DNA of 40,017 bases from Chloroflexota bacterium (GCA_004145215.1 SEAL01000013.1:1-40017), one strand, 5' to 3'; positions 1-8,406 are shown, counted from the stretch's first letter. Notes: generated by a model not told the origin, from the sequence alone. Made by a program: numbers and translations.

Positions 1-4
1 TATT

Positions 5-430
5 ATGGCAAAAAAGATTATCGGTAATCTAAAACTACGTATCCCAGCTGGCCGTGCGACTGCAGGTCCTCCTGTAGGTTCAACACTTGGTCAATGGGGC
101 CTCAACATGATGGATTTCATCAATCCATTTAACGATGCAACAAAAGCAGACATGGGCAAGGACGTCATCGTTCACATCCAGGTCTACGAAGATCGAACGT
201 TTACATGGAAGTCACTTGGTCAGCCAGTTGACGACGCAATCCGTGATGCAATTGGCATCAAAAAGGGTAGCGGAAAACCACATGCTGAAAAAGTTGGCAA
301 AATCACTCGTGCACAGTTAGAAGTTATCGCTGAAGCAAAGAAAGATTTTTTGAACGGCAATGACATGGACGCTCGCGTCAAAACCATCGCCGGAACTGCT
401 CGTTCTATGGGCGTTGAAGTAATCGACTAA
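5..430 (+). CDS. rplK: 50S ribosomal protein L11
   Basis: Translation has the L11 signature (IIGNLKLRIPAGRATAGPPVGSTLGQ... KITRAQLEVIAEAKKDFLNGNDMDARVKTIAGTARSMGVEV). Confidence 0.97.
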   Translation: MAKKIIGNLKLRIPAGRATAGPPVGSTLGQWGLNMMDFINPFNDATKADMGKDVIVHIQVYEDRTFTWKSLGQPVDDAIRDAIGIKKGSGKPHAEKVGKITRAQLEVIAEAKKDFLNGNDMDARVKTIAGTARSMGVEVID

Positions 431-449
431 TCATTGGTTAACGCACAGT

Positions 450-483
450 AAAATACACGCATCCATACGGGTGCGTGTATTTT
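450..483. terminator. Intrinsic terminator after rplK
   Basis: AAAATACACGCATCC-ATAC-GGGTGCGTGTATTTT inverted repeat. Confidence 0.85.
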
Positions 484-494
484 GATATAACAGA

Positions 495-523
495 TTGCGA
501 GTGCAGTATATTCGTGGTATAAT
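495..523 (+). promoter_or_regulatory. Putative sigma70-type promoter of rplA
   Basis: TTGCGA, 17 nt spacer, TATAAT with extended -10 (TGG TATAAT). Confidence 0.65.
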
Positions 524-544
524 CAGCATACAATCAATCAATGT

Positions 545-571
545 TGGGAGGCCTAATGGCCGTTATCACCA
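545..571 (+). promoter_or_regulatory. Candidate structured leader element of rplA (possible L1 autoregulatory site)
   Basis: TGG-GA-GGCC-TAAT-GGCC-GTTATCA-CCA: two short helices separated by an asymmetric internal loop, just upstream of rplA. L1 binding is inference. Confidence 0.35.
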
Positions 572-589
572 CAGAAAGGGTTTACACCT

Positions 590-1582
590 ATGGCAAAAAA
601 AGCCGAATTGCTTGAACAAGCAGCTGAATTAAAGTTGGAAGTAAGCGAAAAGAATACAATTGCTGAAATCGAAGCAGCAATCGCGACAGCAGGAGCTGTT
701 GACGTAGAAGCAGAAATCGTAAAAGAAGAAAAAGCGACAGCAAAAGCTGGTAAGCGAAGCGAAAAATCACTTCGTGAAGCTGAAGAACTTGCAGAAAAAG
801 AAGCTCGTAAGGAAGCAGGCGACACTGCGCCTCAATCAGACGAAGCAGAATCTAACATGAAAAAAGGCCCACGCCCTGTCGTACGTCCACGCATCGAACG
901 TCGTGGCAAAAGCTACCGCAAAGTTGCTGAACATGTTGATGCAACAAAATCATACCCACTTGCAGAAGCATTGGAAATTGCAACAAAGACAAACCCTTCA
1001 AAATTCGATGCAAGCGTTGAAGTACACGTTCGCCTAGGAGTTGATCCTCGTCAAGCAGACCAGAACGTTCGCGCAACCGTTAGCCTACCCAACGGTACAG
1101 GTAAAACTGTTCGTGTTGCTGTATTTGCACCTGATGCAGAACATGCAGCCGCTAAAAAAGCCGGTGCTGATGTTGTTGGCGATGAAGCATTCATCAAACA
1201 ACTAGAAAAAGAAGAGCTAAACTTTGATATTTTGGTCGCAACACCACAATACATGCCAAAACTAGGTAAATTTGCCCGTTTGCTTGGCCCACGTGGTTTG
1301 ATGCCAAACCCAAAGAGCGGCACTGTTGCCACTGACGTTGCAAAGGCTGTTACCGAAGCAAAAGCTGGTAAAGTTGAATACCGCGTCGACAAACAGGCGA
1401 TTGTTCACCTAGCTATCGGTAAAGTTTCATTCGGTGCTGATAAGCTAGCTGAAAATGCAAAAGCATTCTTCGATAGCTTGCAGTCTCAGAAGCCTTCGAG
1501 CATCAAGGGAAGCTACGTACGAACTACTTCGATCAGCACCACTCAGGGTCCTGGTATCAAAGTAGACAACGTCGTTAGCTAA
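590..1582 (+). CDS. rplA: 50S ribosomal protein L1 with ~90-aa N-terminal extension (HeH/SAP-like helix pair plus charged linker)
   Basis: L1 core (SYPLAEALEIATKTNPSKFDASVEVHVRLGVDPRQADQNVRATVSLPNGTGK...GPRGLMPNPKSGTV) preceded by KAELLEQAAELKLEVSEKNTIAEIEAAI and a Lys/Glu-rich linker. Confidence 0.96.
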   Translation: MAKKAELLEQAAELKLEVSEKNTIAEIEAAIATAGAVDVEAEIVKEEKATAKAGKRSEKSLREAEELAEKEARKEAGDTAPQSDEAESNMKKGPRPVVRPRIERRGKSYRKVAEHVDATKSYPLAEALEIATKTNPSKFDASVEVHVRLGVDPRQADQNVRATVSLPNGTGKTVRVAVFAPDAEHAAAKKAGADVVGDEAFIKQLEKEELNFDILVATPQYMPKLGKFARLLGPRGLMPNPKSGTVATDVAKAVTEAKAGKVEYRVDKQAIVHLAIGKVSFGADKLAENAKAFFDSLQSQKPSSIKGSYVRTTSISTTQGPGIKVDNVVS

Positions 1583-1599
1583 TTCTGACCACTACTTTC

Positions 1600-1632
1600 A
1601 AAAACTCCCTCACATTACGGGGGAGTTTTTGT
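1600..1632. terminator. Intrinsic terminator after rplA
   Basis: AAAAACTCCC-TCACATTACGG-GGGAGTTTTT. Confidence 0.8.
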
Positions 1633-1645
1633 TATGATAATATGA

Positions 1646-2605
1646 ATGGCACGAACGGGACTGACTACCGCGAAAAAGCGATTGCGCGCAACCTATATCC
1701 ACCACATCCTCTGGGGAGGACTGTGTTTGCTGTTACTAGGACTACTAATGGCGGTCTGGTTTCATACCCAGGAATTAAATCGTCAGTCACAACTATTAGA
1801 ACAACGCATCGCGCTGCAGTCACAAGCACCCTGCACGGCAAGGGATTCATGGGAGTCTGATACGACAAAATCCTTTACAATAAATTCAAATGATACTAAT
1901 AGGACTTATTTAGTACATCTGCCAAAAGACTTTAAATCAACGCAGTATTACCCAGCAGTATTATTCTTTCCAGGCAAGGGTGGGTCAGCAAACGATGGTG
2001 AACGCGTATTCAAGCCGAGTGGCGTTCCTGCGATAGCCATATTCCCACAACCAACAATTGGTAAAGACAATGTCTATTCATGGCAGGGGGCGCCGTATTC
2101 TTCGGGGTCAGATGACGTACGGTTTGTCGCAGACATACTAGATCGAATCAGCGGACAGTTATGTGTATCACGATCGCACATCTATGCCGCTGGTATGTCT
2201 AATGGTGGCGGAATGGTGTCGCTACTGTCATGCCAAATGCCCGATAGAATCGCTGCATTCGGTATCGTTGGCGGTGCGTTCTACTATCCAACATCAGACT
2301 GTACGCCAAAAGCGCCTGCGCCAGTCATTAATATCCACGGAGACAAAGACAACACTGTACCGTATAACGGATCGTTGCAGCGGCGTTTGCCAAAGATTGA
2401 CGAATGGGCCGCGTATCGCGCATCAAAAAATGGCTGTAGCGTCCGGCCATACATAGCGTCCACGACAACCAGCATTACTACGACCTGGCAATTTTGTCGT
2501 GATAACGCCACAGTTCAAAATGTAAAACTACTCGGTGTTGGGCATGTATGGATGACAAATGCTACCGAAACAATTTGGAATTTCTTTAGAACACAGTCAC
2601 TATAA
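1646..2605 (+). CDS. Secreted/anchored PHB-depolymerase-like (LpqC-type) esterase
   Basis: N-terminal TM helix, then YLVHLPKDFKSTQYYPAVLFFPGKGG, GMSNGGGM nucleophile elbow, INIHGDKDNTVPYNG Asp loop and terminal GVGHVW His region. Confidence 0.8.
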   Translation: MARTGLTTAKKRLRATYIHHILWGGLCLLLLGLLMAVWFHTQELNRQSQLLEQRIALQSQAPCTARDSWESDTTKSFTINSNDTNRTYLVHLPKDFKSTQYYPAVLFFPGKGGSANDGERVFKPSGVPAIAIFPQPTIGKDNVYSWQGAPYSSGSDDVRFVADILDRISGQLCVSRSHIYAAGMSNGGGMVSLLSCQMPDRIAAFGIVGGAFYYPTSDCTPKAPAPVINIHGDKDNTVPYNGSLQRRLPKIDEWAAYRASKNGCSVRPYIASTTTSITTTWQFCRDNATVQNVKLLGVGHVWMTNATETIWNFFRTQSL

Positions 2606-2612
2606 CGAAAAA

Positions 2613-2632
2613 TCCCCGCGATAAAGCGGGGG
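2613..2632. terminator. Terminator-like stem after esterase gene
   Basis: AAAAATCCCCGC-GATAAA-GCGGGG; the plus-strand T-tract is missing (next bases are GGTGGGG), while the minus-strand T-tract is present. Confidence 0.55.
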
Positions 2633-2633
2633 G

Positions 2634-2667
2634 TGGGGTCGAGGTGCCATTCGACACCCCGACCCCA
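2634..2667. repeat. GC-rich inverted repeat at left edge of thyA island
   Basis: GGGGTCGAGGTG ... CACCCCGACCCC, one mismatch in 12 bp. Confidence 0.5.
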
Positions 2668-2933
2668 TTCCGAGCGCGTCAAAGCGGAGTACTCCACCTT
2701 TGCAGCTGCCTCGCCAAAGTTGCCGAATCGAACAAGAGCGGCAAAACTGCCGAGCCTTACTTTGGTGTCATCACACCTCATCGCAGCAGTCATCCTATTT
2801 TCCAATCTGTCGTAGGTAATTCAAACTATACTCTTTCTATATAGAAAAACAAGTATTTTCCACTATTTTCTAGTAGACTGGTTGACAGGGTGGGTGAACA
2901 TTTCGAGTTTACCCCTAGTACACTGGAGTTGAC

Positions 2934-3734
2934 ATGGTGCATACACCATACGAAGACTTGCTTCGGCTCGTCACCGACAGCGGAGCAATCAAAGCGGACC
3001 GCACTGGAACTGGAACACGAAGTATCTTCGGCCATCAAATGCGATTCGACCTGTCGGAAGGATTTCCGCTGATCACCACAAAAAAGGTTCACACGAAATC
3101 CATCATCTACGAGCTTCTATGGTTCCTGAAAGGGGACTCGAACGTCAAGTGGCTACAGGAGCGTGGCGTCACGATCTGGGATGAATGGGCAGACAAGGAA
3201 AGCGGCGAACTGGGCCCCATTTATGGAGTACAGTGGAGGGCTTGGCCGACGCCGAACGGCGGGTACGTTGATCAAATCAGCCAAGTCTTAAATACGCTGA
3301 AGCAAGATCCGGATTCACGCAGGATGATCGTATCAGCGTGGAACGTGGGAGAAATCCCTCAGATGGCTCTGCCGCCATGCCATGCGTTTTTTCAGTTCTA
3401 CGTGGCTGATGGTAAATTGTCTTGCCAGCTGTACCAGCGCAGCGCCGATCTGTTTTTGGGAGTACCGTTCAACATTGCCAGCTATGCACTGCTGACACAT
3501 ATGATCGCCCAGCAGGTGGGTCTGGGCGTTGGTGACTTCATCTGGGCTGGCGGTGATTGCCACATCTATGACAATCACCGGGACCAGGTCCGTGAACAGC
3601 TGAGTCGCAAGGCATTTGCGTACCCGACACTGGAATTGGCTCCTCGAGACTCGATTTTCGATTACCAGTTCGAGGACGTGAGCATCGTCAACTACCAGCA
3701 TCACCCGGTCATCAAGGCGCCGGTCGCAGTCTAG
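2934..3734 (+). CDS. thyA: Thymidylate synthase (actinobacterial-type)
   Basis: [55 protein letters not shown]-terminus IKAPVAV. Confidence 0.97.
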   Translation: MVHTPYEDLLRLVTDSGAIKADRTGTGTRSIFGHQMRFDLSEGFPLITTKKVHTKSIIYELLWFLKGDSNVKWLQERGVTIWDEWADKESGELGPIYGVQWRAWPTPNGGYVDQISQVLNTLKQDPDSRRMIVSAWNVGEIPQMALPPCHAFFQFYVADGKLSCQLYQRSADLFLGVPFNIASYALLTHMIAQQVGLGVGDFIWAGGDCHIYDNHRDQVREQLSRKAFAYPTLELAPRDSIFDYQFEDVSIVNYQHHPVIKAPVAV

Positions 3735-3745
3735 GGACACGCCCA

Positions 3746-3790
3746 GCCCCGGTCAGATTCATGCAAATTGGATTTGGCCGGGGCTATTGT
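3746..3790. terminator. Terminator between thyA and folA
   Basis: AGCCCCGG ... CCGGGGCT followed by ATTGTACTTT. Confidence 0.6.
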
Positions 3791-3794
3791 ACTT

Positions 3795-4286
3795 TCATGA
3801 GCGCATGTACGTTACGAATGAGTACGAAAAATCATTATTATCGTCTGGATCAAAATGCACTCTTGATCCCGGCTGTTCAGACCAGTTATTTTGCAGTTCT
3901 GGAAAATGTGCATCGACGCCTTTAAATTCAGCATGCACTTCAGTTGCATGCACCAGATCAACCAGAGGAACTGATTGCCTATACACTTCGCCGCCGCCAA
4001 TAATAAATGTTTGGCGACCTACTTCAACTGATTCTAAAGCTTGATCGAGTGTATGCGCGACAGAAATTCCCGTATCCTGGATTGCACGCCTCGAAAGTAC
4101 AATGTTTTGTCGATGAGGAAGTGGCCGTCCGATCGATTCATATGTCGCTCGACCCATAATCACTGCAGCTCCTAACGTCAACTCGCGAAAATGCCGCATG
4201 TCCGCTGGCAGCTGGCCAGCCCATGGCAGATCACCTTCGATTCCAACGCCTCGATTCATGTCATATGCTACAATCAACTGATTCAT
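3795..4286 (-). CDS. folA: Dihydrofolate reductase
   Basis: MNQLIVAYDMNRGVGIEGDLPW...VIMGRATYESIGRPLPHRQNIVLSR...FIIGGGEVYRQ. Start chosen at MNQLIV (4286) rather than the longer ORF start at 4313. Confidence 0.93.
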   Translation of the reverse strand: MNQLIVAYDMNRGVGIEGDLPWAGQLPADMRHFRELTLGAAVIMGRATYESIGRPLPHRQNIVLSRRAIQDTGISVAHTLDQALESVEVGRQTFIIGGGEVYRQSVPLVDLVHATEVHAEFKGVDAHFPELQNNWSEQPGSRVHFDPDDNNDFSYSFVTYMRS

Positions 4287-4397
4287 GAAACTATCATAGC
4301 ATTCATCTTCCATGCTACAATCGATATAGATTCAGGAGAGGGTACGTGCGCGATATTCGTTGCGCAGCAACTACTTTGATATATCCAGGAGGAAACT

Positions 4398-4724
4398 ATG
4401 GCTGAGAATCAGACGGCAACTAACGAATATTATCCAACCGTCAGTGCGGTTATCGTTCATGACGATAAAACACTACTGTTGCTCCATACGCAACATAATC
4501 TATGGCTAGCACCGAGCGGTCATGTGTTTTTAAATGAAACACCTATCGACGCAGTTTTTCGACAAACTGCCGCCGATACGGGGATTACCGACAATTACCT
4601 AAAGGTTCTGGTGCCGTATTCTGACAACATGGCGTTTGAACGTGAAGCGACGAATAACACGACACAACCTGTGCCGTTTGACATCAATGTCCACGCCGAA
4701 GCCGGTAATCAAATACCGAAATAA
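4398..4724 (+). CDS. NUDIX-like protein, C-terminally truncated, degenerate Nudix box
   Basis: SAVIVHDDKTLLLLHTQHNLWLAPSGHVFLNETPIDAVFRQTAADTGI: Gx5E present but RExxEE is RQTAAD. SD GGAGG upstream. Confidence 0.65.
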   Translation: MAENQTATNEYYPTVSAVIVHDDKTLLLLHTQHNLWLAPSGHVFLNETPIDAVFRQTAADTGITDNYLKVLVPYSDNMAFEREATNNTTQPVPFDINVHAEAGNQIPK

Positions 4725-5416
4725 AGACCGCTATTGCTGACGAGACAATCGTATGCGTCCCATACAACCCAGATAACGTATCCGAAGCCAGCCTTGATTT
4801 TACGCTGGGCCATTATTTTTTCAAACAAGAGTATCAGGAAGACGCAAAGGTCTATAATCCGTTCGATAAAGGTGACGTCGATCGCTATTTCAAAGGTCCG
4901 CTTGAGGCCCAGTCACACAAAGAATGGTGTGACAAAAACGGCTACAAACTTTTCGAAAACATCCCCAAAGACCACCCTATCATTGTTCTGCGTCCTGGTG
5001 AACGCATTCTAGCGCATACCCATGAGTTTGTCGGTATACGTACCCATGGCGGCGCGTGCGAAGTAAAATCACGCAGCAGCTGGGGGCGAAACGGTGTTGC
5101 CGTTTGTTTTGATGCGGGTTGGGTAGACCCAGGTTATATTAACCGCATCACGTTAGAAATTTATAACTTGAATATGCACGAATCGGTTGTATTGCCTGTT
5201 GGCGAGCGTGTCGGTCAATTGATATTTCACAAAACAGGCCCTGTCGATGGTGATTATAGCGATGGCCGTGGTGGCGTCAGCGGTAAATATCAACACACAA
5301 GCGACCTAGATGAATTAATCCGTACATGGAAACCAGAAGATATGCTGCCACGCGCCTACAAAGATTCGCGCAAAGCACCGCCAATAATTAAGGGGCTGGG
5401 AGAGGGAATTAAATAG
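4709..5416 (+). CDS. dcd: dCTP deaminase/dUTPase-family protein without an ATG/GTG/TTG start in frame
   Basis: Continuous frame after TAA 4706-4708: SNTEIKTAIADETIVCVPYNPDNVSEASLDFTLGHYFFKQEYQ...IIVLRPGERILAHTHEFVGIRTHGGACEVKSRSSWGRNGVAVCFDAGWVDPGYINRITLEIYNLN...GERVGQLIFHKTG. The ORF track shows only the 3' part (5168-5416). Confidence 0.8.
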   Translation, partial: SNTEIKTAIADETIVCVPYNPDNVSEASLDFTLGHYFFKQEYQEDAKVYNPFDKGDVDRYFKGPLEAQSHKEWCDKNGYKLFENIPKDHPIIVLRPGERILAHTHEFVGIRTHGGACEVKSRSSWGRNGVAVCFDAGWVDPGYINRITLEIYNLNMHESVVLPVGERVGQLIFHKTGPVDGDYSDGRGGVSGKYQHTSDLDELIRTWKPEDMLPRAYKDSRKAPPIIKGLGEGIK

Positions 5417-5417
5417 T

Positions 5418-6122
5418 ATGTCTGAACGTGGAGTATTTATCGCTATTGAAGGTGGGGATGGCTCTGGAAAAGCGACGCAAAGCGAACACCTTAACAAACA
5501 TTTATCCAGCAGGTTAGGAGAGAGGGTACTTAAGACAACATTCCCTCGATACACGCAAGATTCTGCCGTGTATGCTGAGCGATATTTAAACGGGGAATAT
5601 GGCCCCGCGGACAGTGTATCTGCGGATCTTGCCTCATTAGCATTTGCAATCGATCGGTATGCCGGCAGTCATGACATACGTGATCATCTAGCAACCGGCT
5701 CTGATGCAGTTGTTATCAGTGATCGGTACATGGGATCAAACCTGGCGCATCAGGGAACAAAAATCAGTGACCCATCAGAGCGCAAAGAGTTTTACGAACG
5801 AACACTAAAAACCGAGTACGAGGTTCTCGGCATTCCGCGCCCCGACATAAATGTCGTTTTACTTGTACCCACGGACTTAGCACAGGCTAATGTTGATAAA
5901 AAGGACGCACGTTCGTACACGCTTCTCAAGCGTGACGTTCACGAAGCGGACGCATCTCATTTGGACAGAGCTAAACTGAACTACGAAGAATTGTGCCTGC
6001 TGTATCCTGATGAGTTTACGCCGATCGTCTGCATAGACGAACATGGACAGCTACGAACTATCGAAGATATTCAGATGGAGATTCGTGAAAAGATAAACCA
6101 GACAACTCGGTTAAGTATCTAG
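5418..6122 (+). CDS. tmk: Thymidylate kinase
   Basis: FIAIEGGDGSGKATQSEHL P-loop; DRYMGSNLAHQGTKI; LLVPTDLA. Confidence 0.92.
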   Translation: MSERGVFIAIEGGDGSGKATQSEHLNKHLSSRLGERVLKTTFPRYTQDSAVYAERYLNGEYGPADSVSADLASLAFAIDRYAGSHDIRDHLATGSDAVVISDRYMGSNLAHQGTKISDPSERKEFYERTLKTEYEVLGIPRPDINVVLLVPTDLAQANVDKKDARSYTLLKRDVHEADASHLDRAKLNYEELCLLYPDEFTPIVCIDEHGQLRTIEDIQMEIREKINQTTRLSI

Positions 6123-6991
6123 ATTGTATCACTATCGGCACTTAAGGTAGGAGCTATCTTCAGTTTATCAGCGCGCGTACTGTAATATGTCGTTAAAAGC
6201 GGAATCGCCCATTCAGGCTTATCTTGCATGCCACCGTCAATGCTAGTGCCTCGCATGCCAACGTAGGCTTCGAGTGCATCTCGCAAAGCGGTGGACTCTT
6301 CCGAATAATCGTAATCTTTGTCTCGGTCTGCTACTGTTTTGTGCTCTGCGCGCATTTTCCTCTTTAATCGAAGAGGCATGTCAGCTGATGCGTAATCGAG
6401 CAGCAGACAGTTACGAATAATAGTCATTATTTCACCGTTATAGTGCGTACGAATAATACGCTTACGCTCGACCATAACGCCGTTTTCATCGAACATCTTT
6501 ATCTTATACTTTGGATCTGACTTTTCGCGTCGAGTTTGCGCAACCCCTGAATCAATCGAATCTCGAACAGGTGTGTCGATAACTGATTGCGTATCCCACT
6601 GCGCAACATGAGTTTTGCGCGCTATTTCTACCGCACCGAACGCTGGATGCTCGTGCAACATCTGTATCATAGCAGCGGGGGAACTGTCGCCAGCGATTTC
6701 TGTAGCATAACGTTCGCGTATTTCACTCGATATATACTCGTGGCTATTCCTATCCGATTGGTCAGCAATCGTCGCCATTAGCGCTCGACTGGCAAGTGAA
6801 TACATCGCGTTATCCTGCAGCCGGTTTGCCGAACCTTCGATGACATTGATGGCTCGTAGGTACGAGCTAGGACCGAGAGTGGTCCTCGTACCATCTTTGT
6901 CGTCAACGATTTTTCTGGATGGCGCCCAAGCATCAATAGCTATGGGGTGATGGTCTGCTGTAGTGTATTCTGTCGGTTTTTGTTCGGACAT
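6119..6991 (-). CDS. Hypothetical protein (290 aa)
   Basis: Long ORF with host-like codon usage, convergent with tmk. Confidence 0.7.
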   Translation of the reverse strand: MSEQKPTEYTTADHHPIAIDAWAPSRKIVDDKDGTRTTLGPSSYLRAINVIEGSANRLQDNAMYSLASRALMATIADQSDRNSHEYISSEIRERYATEIAGDSSPAAMIQMLHEHPAFGAVEIARKTHVAQWDTQSVIDTPVRDSIDSGVAQTRREKSDPKYKIKMFDENGVMVERKRIIRTHYNGEIMTIIRNCLLLDYASADMPLRLKRKMRAEHKTVADRDKDYDYSEESTALRDALEAYVGMRGTSIDGGMQDKPEWAIPLLTTYYSTRADKLKIAPTLSADSDTI

Positions 6992-7042
6992 TATATTTTT
7001 ATTATACTACTTTTATAAATATTAGTCAATAGAGATCCGATG

Positions 7043-7071
7043 TTGACATTTTTACGATCATTCCCTATAAT
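7043..7071 (+). promoter_or_regulatory. Consensus promoter of rplJL
   Basis: TTGACA (7043-7048), 17 nt spacer, TATAAT (7066-7071). Confidence 0.9.
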
Positions 7072-7080
7072 TCATTCAGA

Positions 7081-7178
7081 CATTACCAGAGACAGTAGCA
7101 GTAACGAGCAATCAATACTTAATTCGCTACCGAGGTGTATATATTCTATACGATAACCTACTAACGTCTTTGGTAATG
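7081..7178 (+). promoter_or_regulatory. L10 (rplJ) ribosomal-protein leader
   Basis: CATTACCAGAGAC (7081-7093) pairs with GTCTTTGGTAATG (7166-7178); internal AGTAGCAG...GCTACCGAGGTG resembles the L10_leader class. Confidence 0.75.
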
Positions 7179-7203
7179 CGAGCGCCAAAGACGTTTTGTT
7201 TTT
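7163..7203 (+). terminator. rplJ leader attenuator terminator
   Basis: AACGTCTTTGG (7163-7173) / CCAAAGACGTT (7185-7195) followed by TTGTTTTT. Confidence 0.85.
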
Positions 7204-7267
7204 CGCTCACATTACCGGTACATTGACAATTCGGTCGAATAATTAAAACAATCAAAGGAGACATTTT

Positions 7268-7792
7268 ATGGCAATTACTCGCGATAAAAAGAACGCTTTG
7301 GTTGCTGAGATAAGCGAATTGCTTGCTGATTCAAAAATGGCTGTGTTCGCACAGTACCAGGGACTATCTGTCGCCGATGTTCAAGAACTTCGACGTGCAG
7401 CCCGCGAATCAGGCGTTGTTATCAAGGTGGTAAAAAACCGTTTGGTACGCGTCGCTCTTGAAGCAAATGACACATACAAAGGTATCGATACATCTGCATT
7501 AACTGGCCAGCTGCTTTACGCAGTTAGCACTACTGATGAAGTTGCACCAGCCCAAGTACTGGATACATTCGCAAAAACACATCCTGCACTTCAATTTGCA
7601 GGTGCGTTTTCTGGTGAAGGTGCATTGTTAAGCGCCGACGACGTCAAAGCTCTTGCAGGTCTTCCTAGCAAGGATCAGCTCATTGGCCAAGTTGTCGCAC
7701 AATTGCTATCACCGGTTCACGACATTACCAATGCATTATCTGGCAACCTTCACGCACTGCTTGACGGTGTTGAAGCCAAAGCGAGCGCATAA
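7268..7792 (+). CDS. rplJ: 50S ribosomal protein L10
   Basis: L10 fold sequence (AITRDKKNALVAEISELLADSKMAVFAQYQGLSVADVQELRRAARESGVVIKVVKNRLVRVAL); SD AAAGGAGA. Confidence 0.96.
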   Translation: MAITRDKKNALVAEISELLADSKMAVFAQYQGLSVADVQELRRAARESGVVIKVVKNRLVRVALEANDTYKGIDTSALTGQLLYAVSTTDEVAPAQVLDTFAKTHPALQFAGAFSGEGALLSADDVKALAGLPSKDQLIGQVVAQLLSPVHDITNALSGNLHALLDGVEAKASA

Positions 7793-7852
7793 GAAGAGGG
7801 TTACCTCTTCGTGCGTTATTTTACAATAACTACGAATATAAAGGAGTCTATT

Positions 7853-8227
7853 ATGGCTGATATTAAGAAACTAGCAGAAGAGCTAACTAAGCTTACTGTA
7901 CTAGAGGTCAACGACCTCAAAACTATCCTTAAGGATGAATACGGCATCGAGCCTGCAGCTGCTGCAGTCGCTGTTGCTGGCCCTGCTGCAGGTCCTGCAG
8001 CTGAAGAAGACGCAAAGTCTGAATTCACTGTCACTTTGAACGACGCTGGCGCTCAAAAAGTCGCTGTCATCAAAGCAGTCAAAGAAATCACTGGTCTTGG
8101 ACTTGGTGAAGCAAAAGCTTTGGTTGATAACGTTCCTTCAGCAATCAAAGAAAAAGTTGGCAAAGACGACGCAGAAGCAGCAAAGAAACAGCTTGAAGAA
8201 GCTGGCGCAACTGTTGAACTTAGCTAA
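7853..8227 (+). CDS. rplL: 50S ribosomal protein L7/L12
   Basis: [34 protein letters not shown]...[50 protein letters not shown]. The ORF track start at 7811 is upstream of the real one. Confidence 0.97.
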   Translation: MADIKKLAEELTKLTVLEVNDLKTILKDEYGIEPAAAAVAVAGPAAGPAAEEDAKSEFTVTLNDAGAQKVAVIKAVKEITGLGLGEAKALVDNVPSAIKEKVGKDDAEAAKKQLEEAGATVELS

Positions 8228-8286
8228 TCATATTCGCTTAGCAATCTAGCAGTACATTATTCGACCTTGTCAATCAATGCAGCATG

Positions 8287-8314
8287 ACACCACCATTACG
8301 GTGGTGTTTTGTTT
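8287..8314 (+). terminator. Intrinsic terminator after rplL
   Basis: ACACCACC-ATTAC-GGTGGTGT followed by TTTGTTTT. Confidence 0.85.
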
Positions 8315-8406
8315 TGGCAAAATATACAACATAAATACAATCACTACTGTTAAATATGTGGAAAAGAAATCTGCGACCACAAAGCACTTATGGTAAACTG
8401 AGTCTA

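Noticed and set aside
553-825. Antisense ORFs over rplA, dnaX, dnaB, rplL and other conserved genes
   Set aside because: Low-complexity or mirror-of-codon-bias translations opposite strongly supported genes.
2515-2844. Short ORFs on both strands between the esterase and thyA (2515-2805 minus; 2633-2844 plus)
   Set aside because: They overlap one another and the esterase 3' end, with no recognisable domain or convincing RBS; treated as island non-coding sequence.
4700-4735. Programmed -1 frameshift joining NUDIX and dcd
   Set aside because: The geometry is -1, but the overlap (ATACCGAAATAAAG) has no convincing slippery heptamer and I see no obvious downstream stimulator; decay, deletion or assembly error is simpler.
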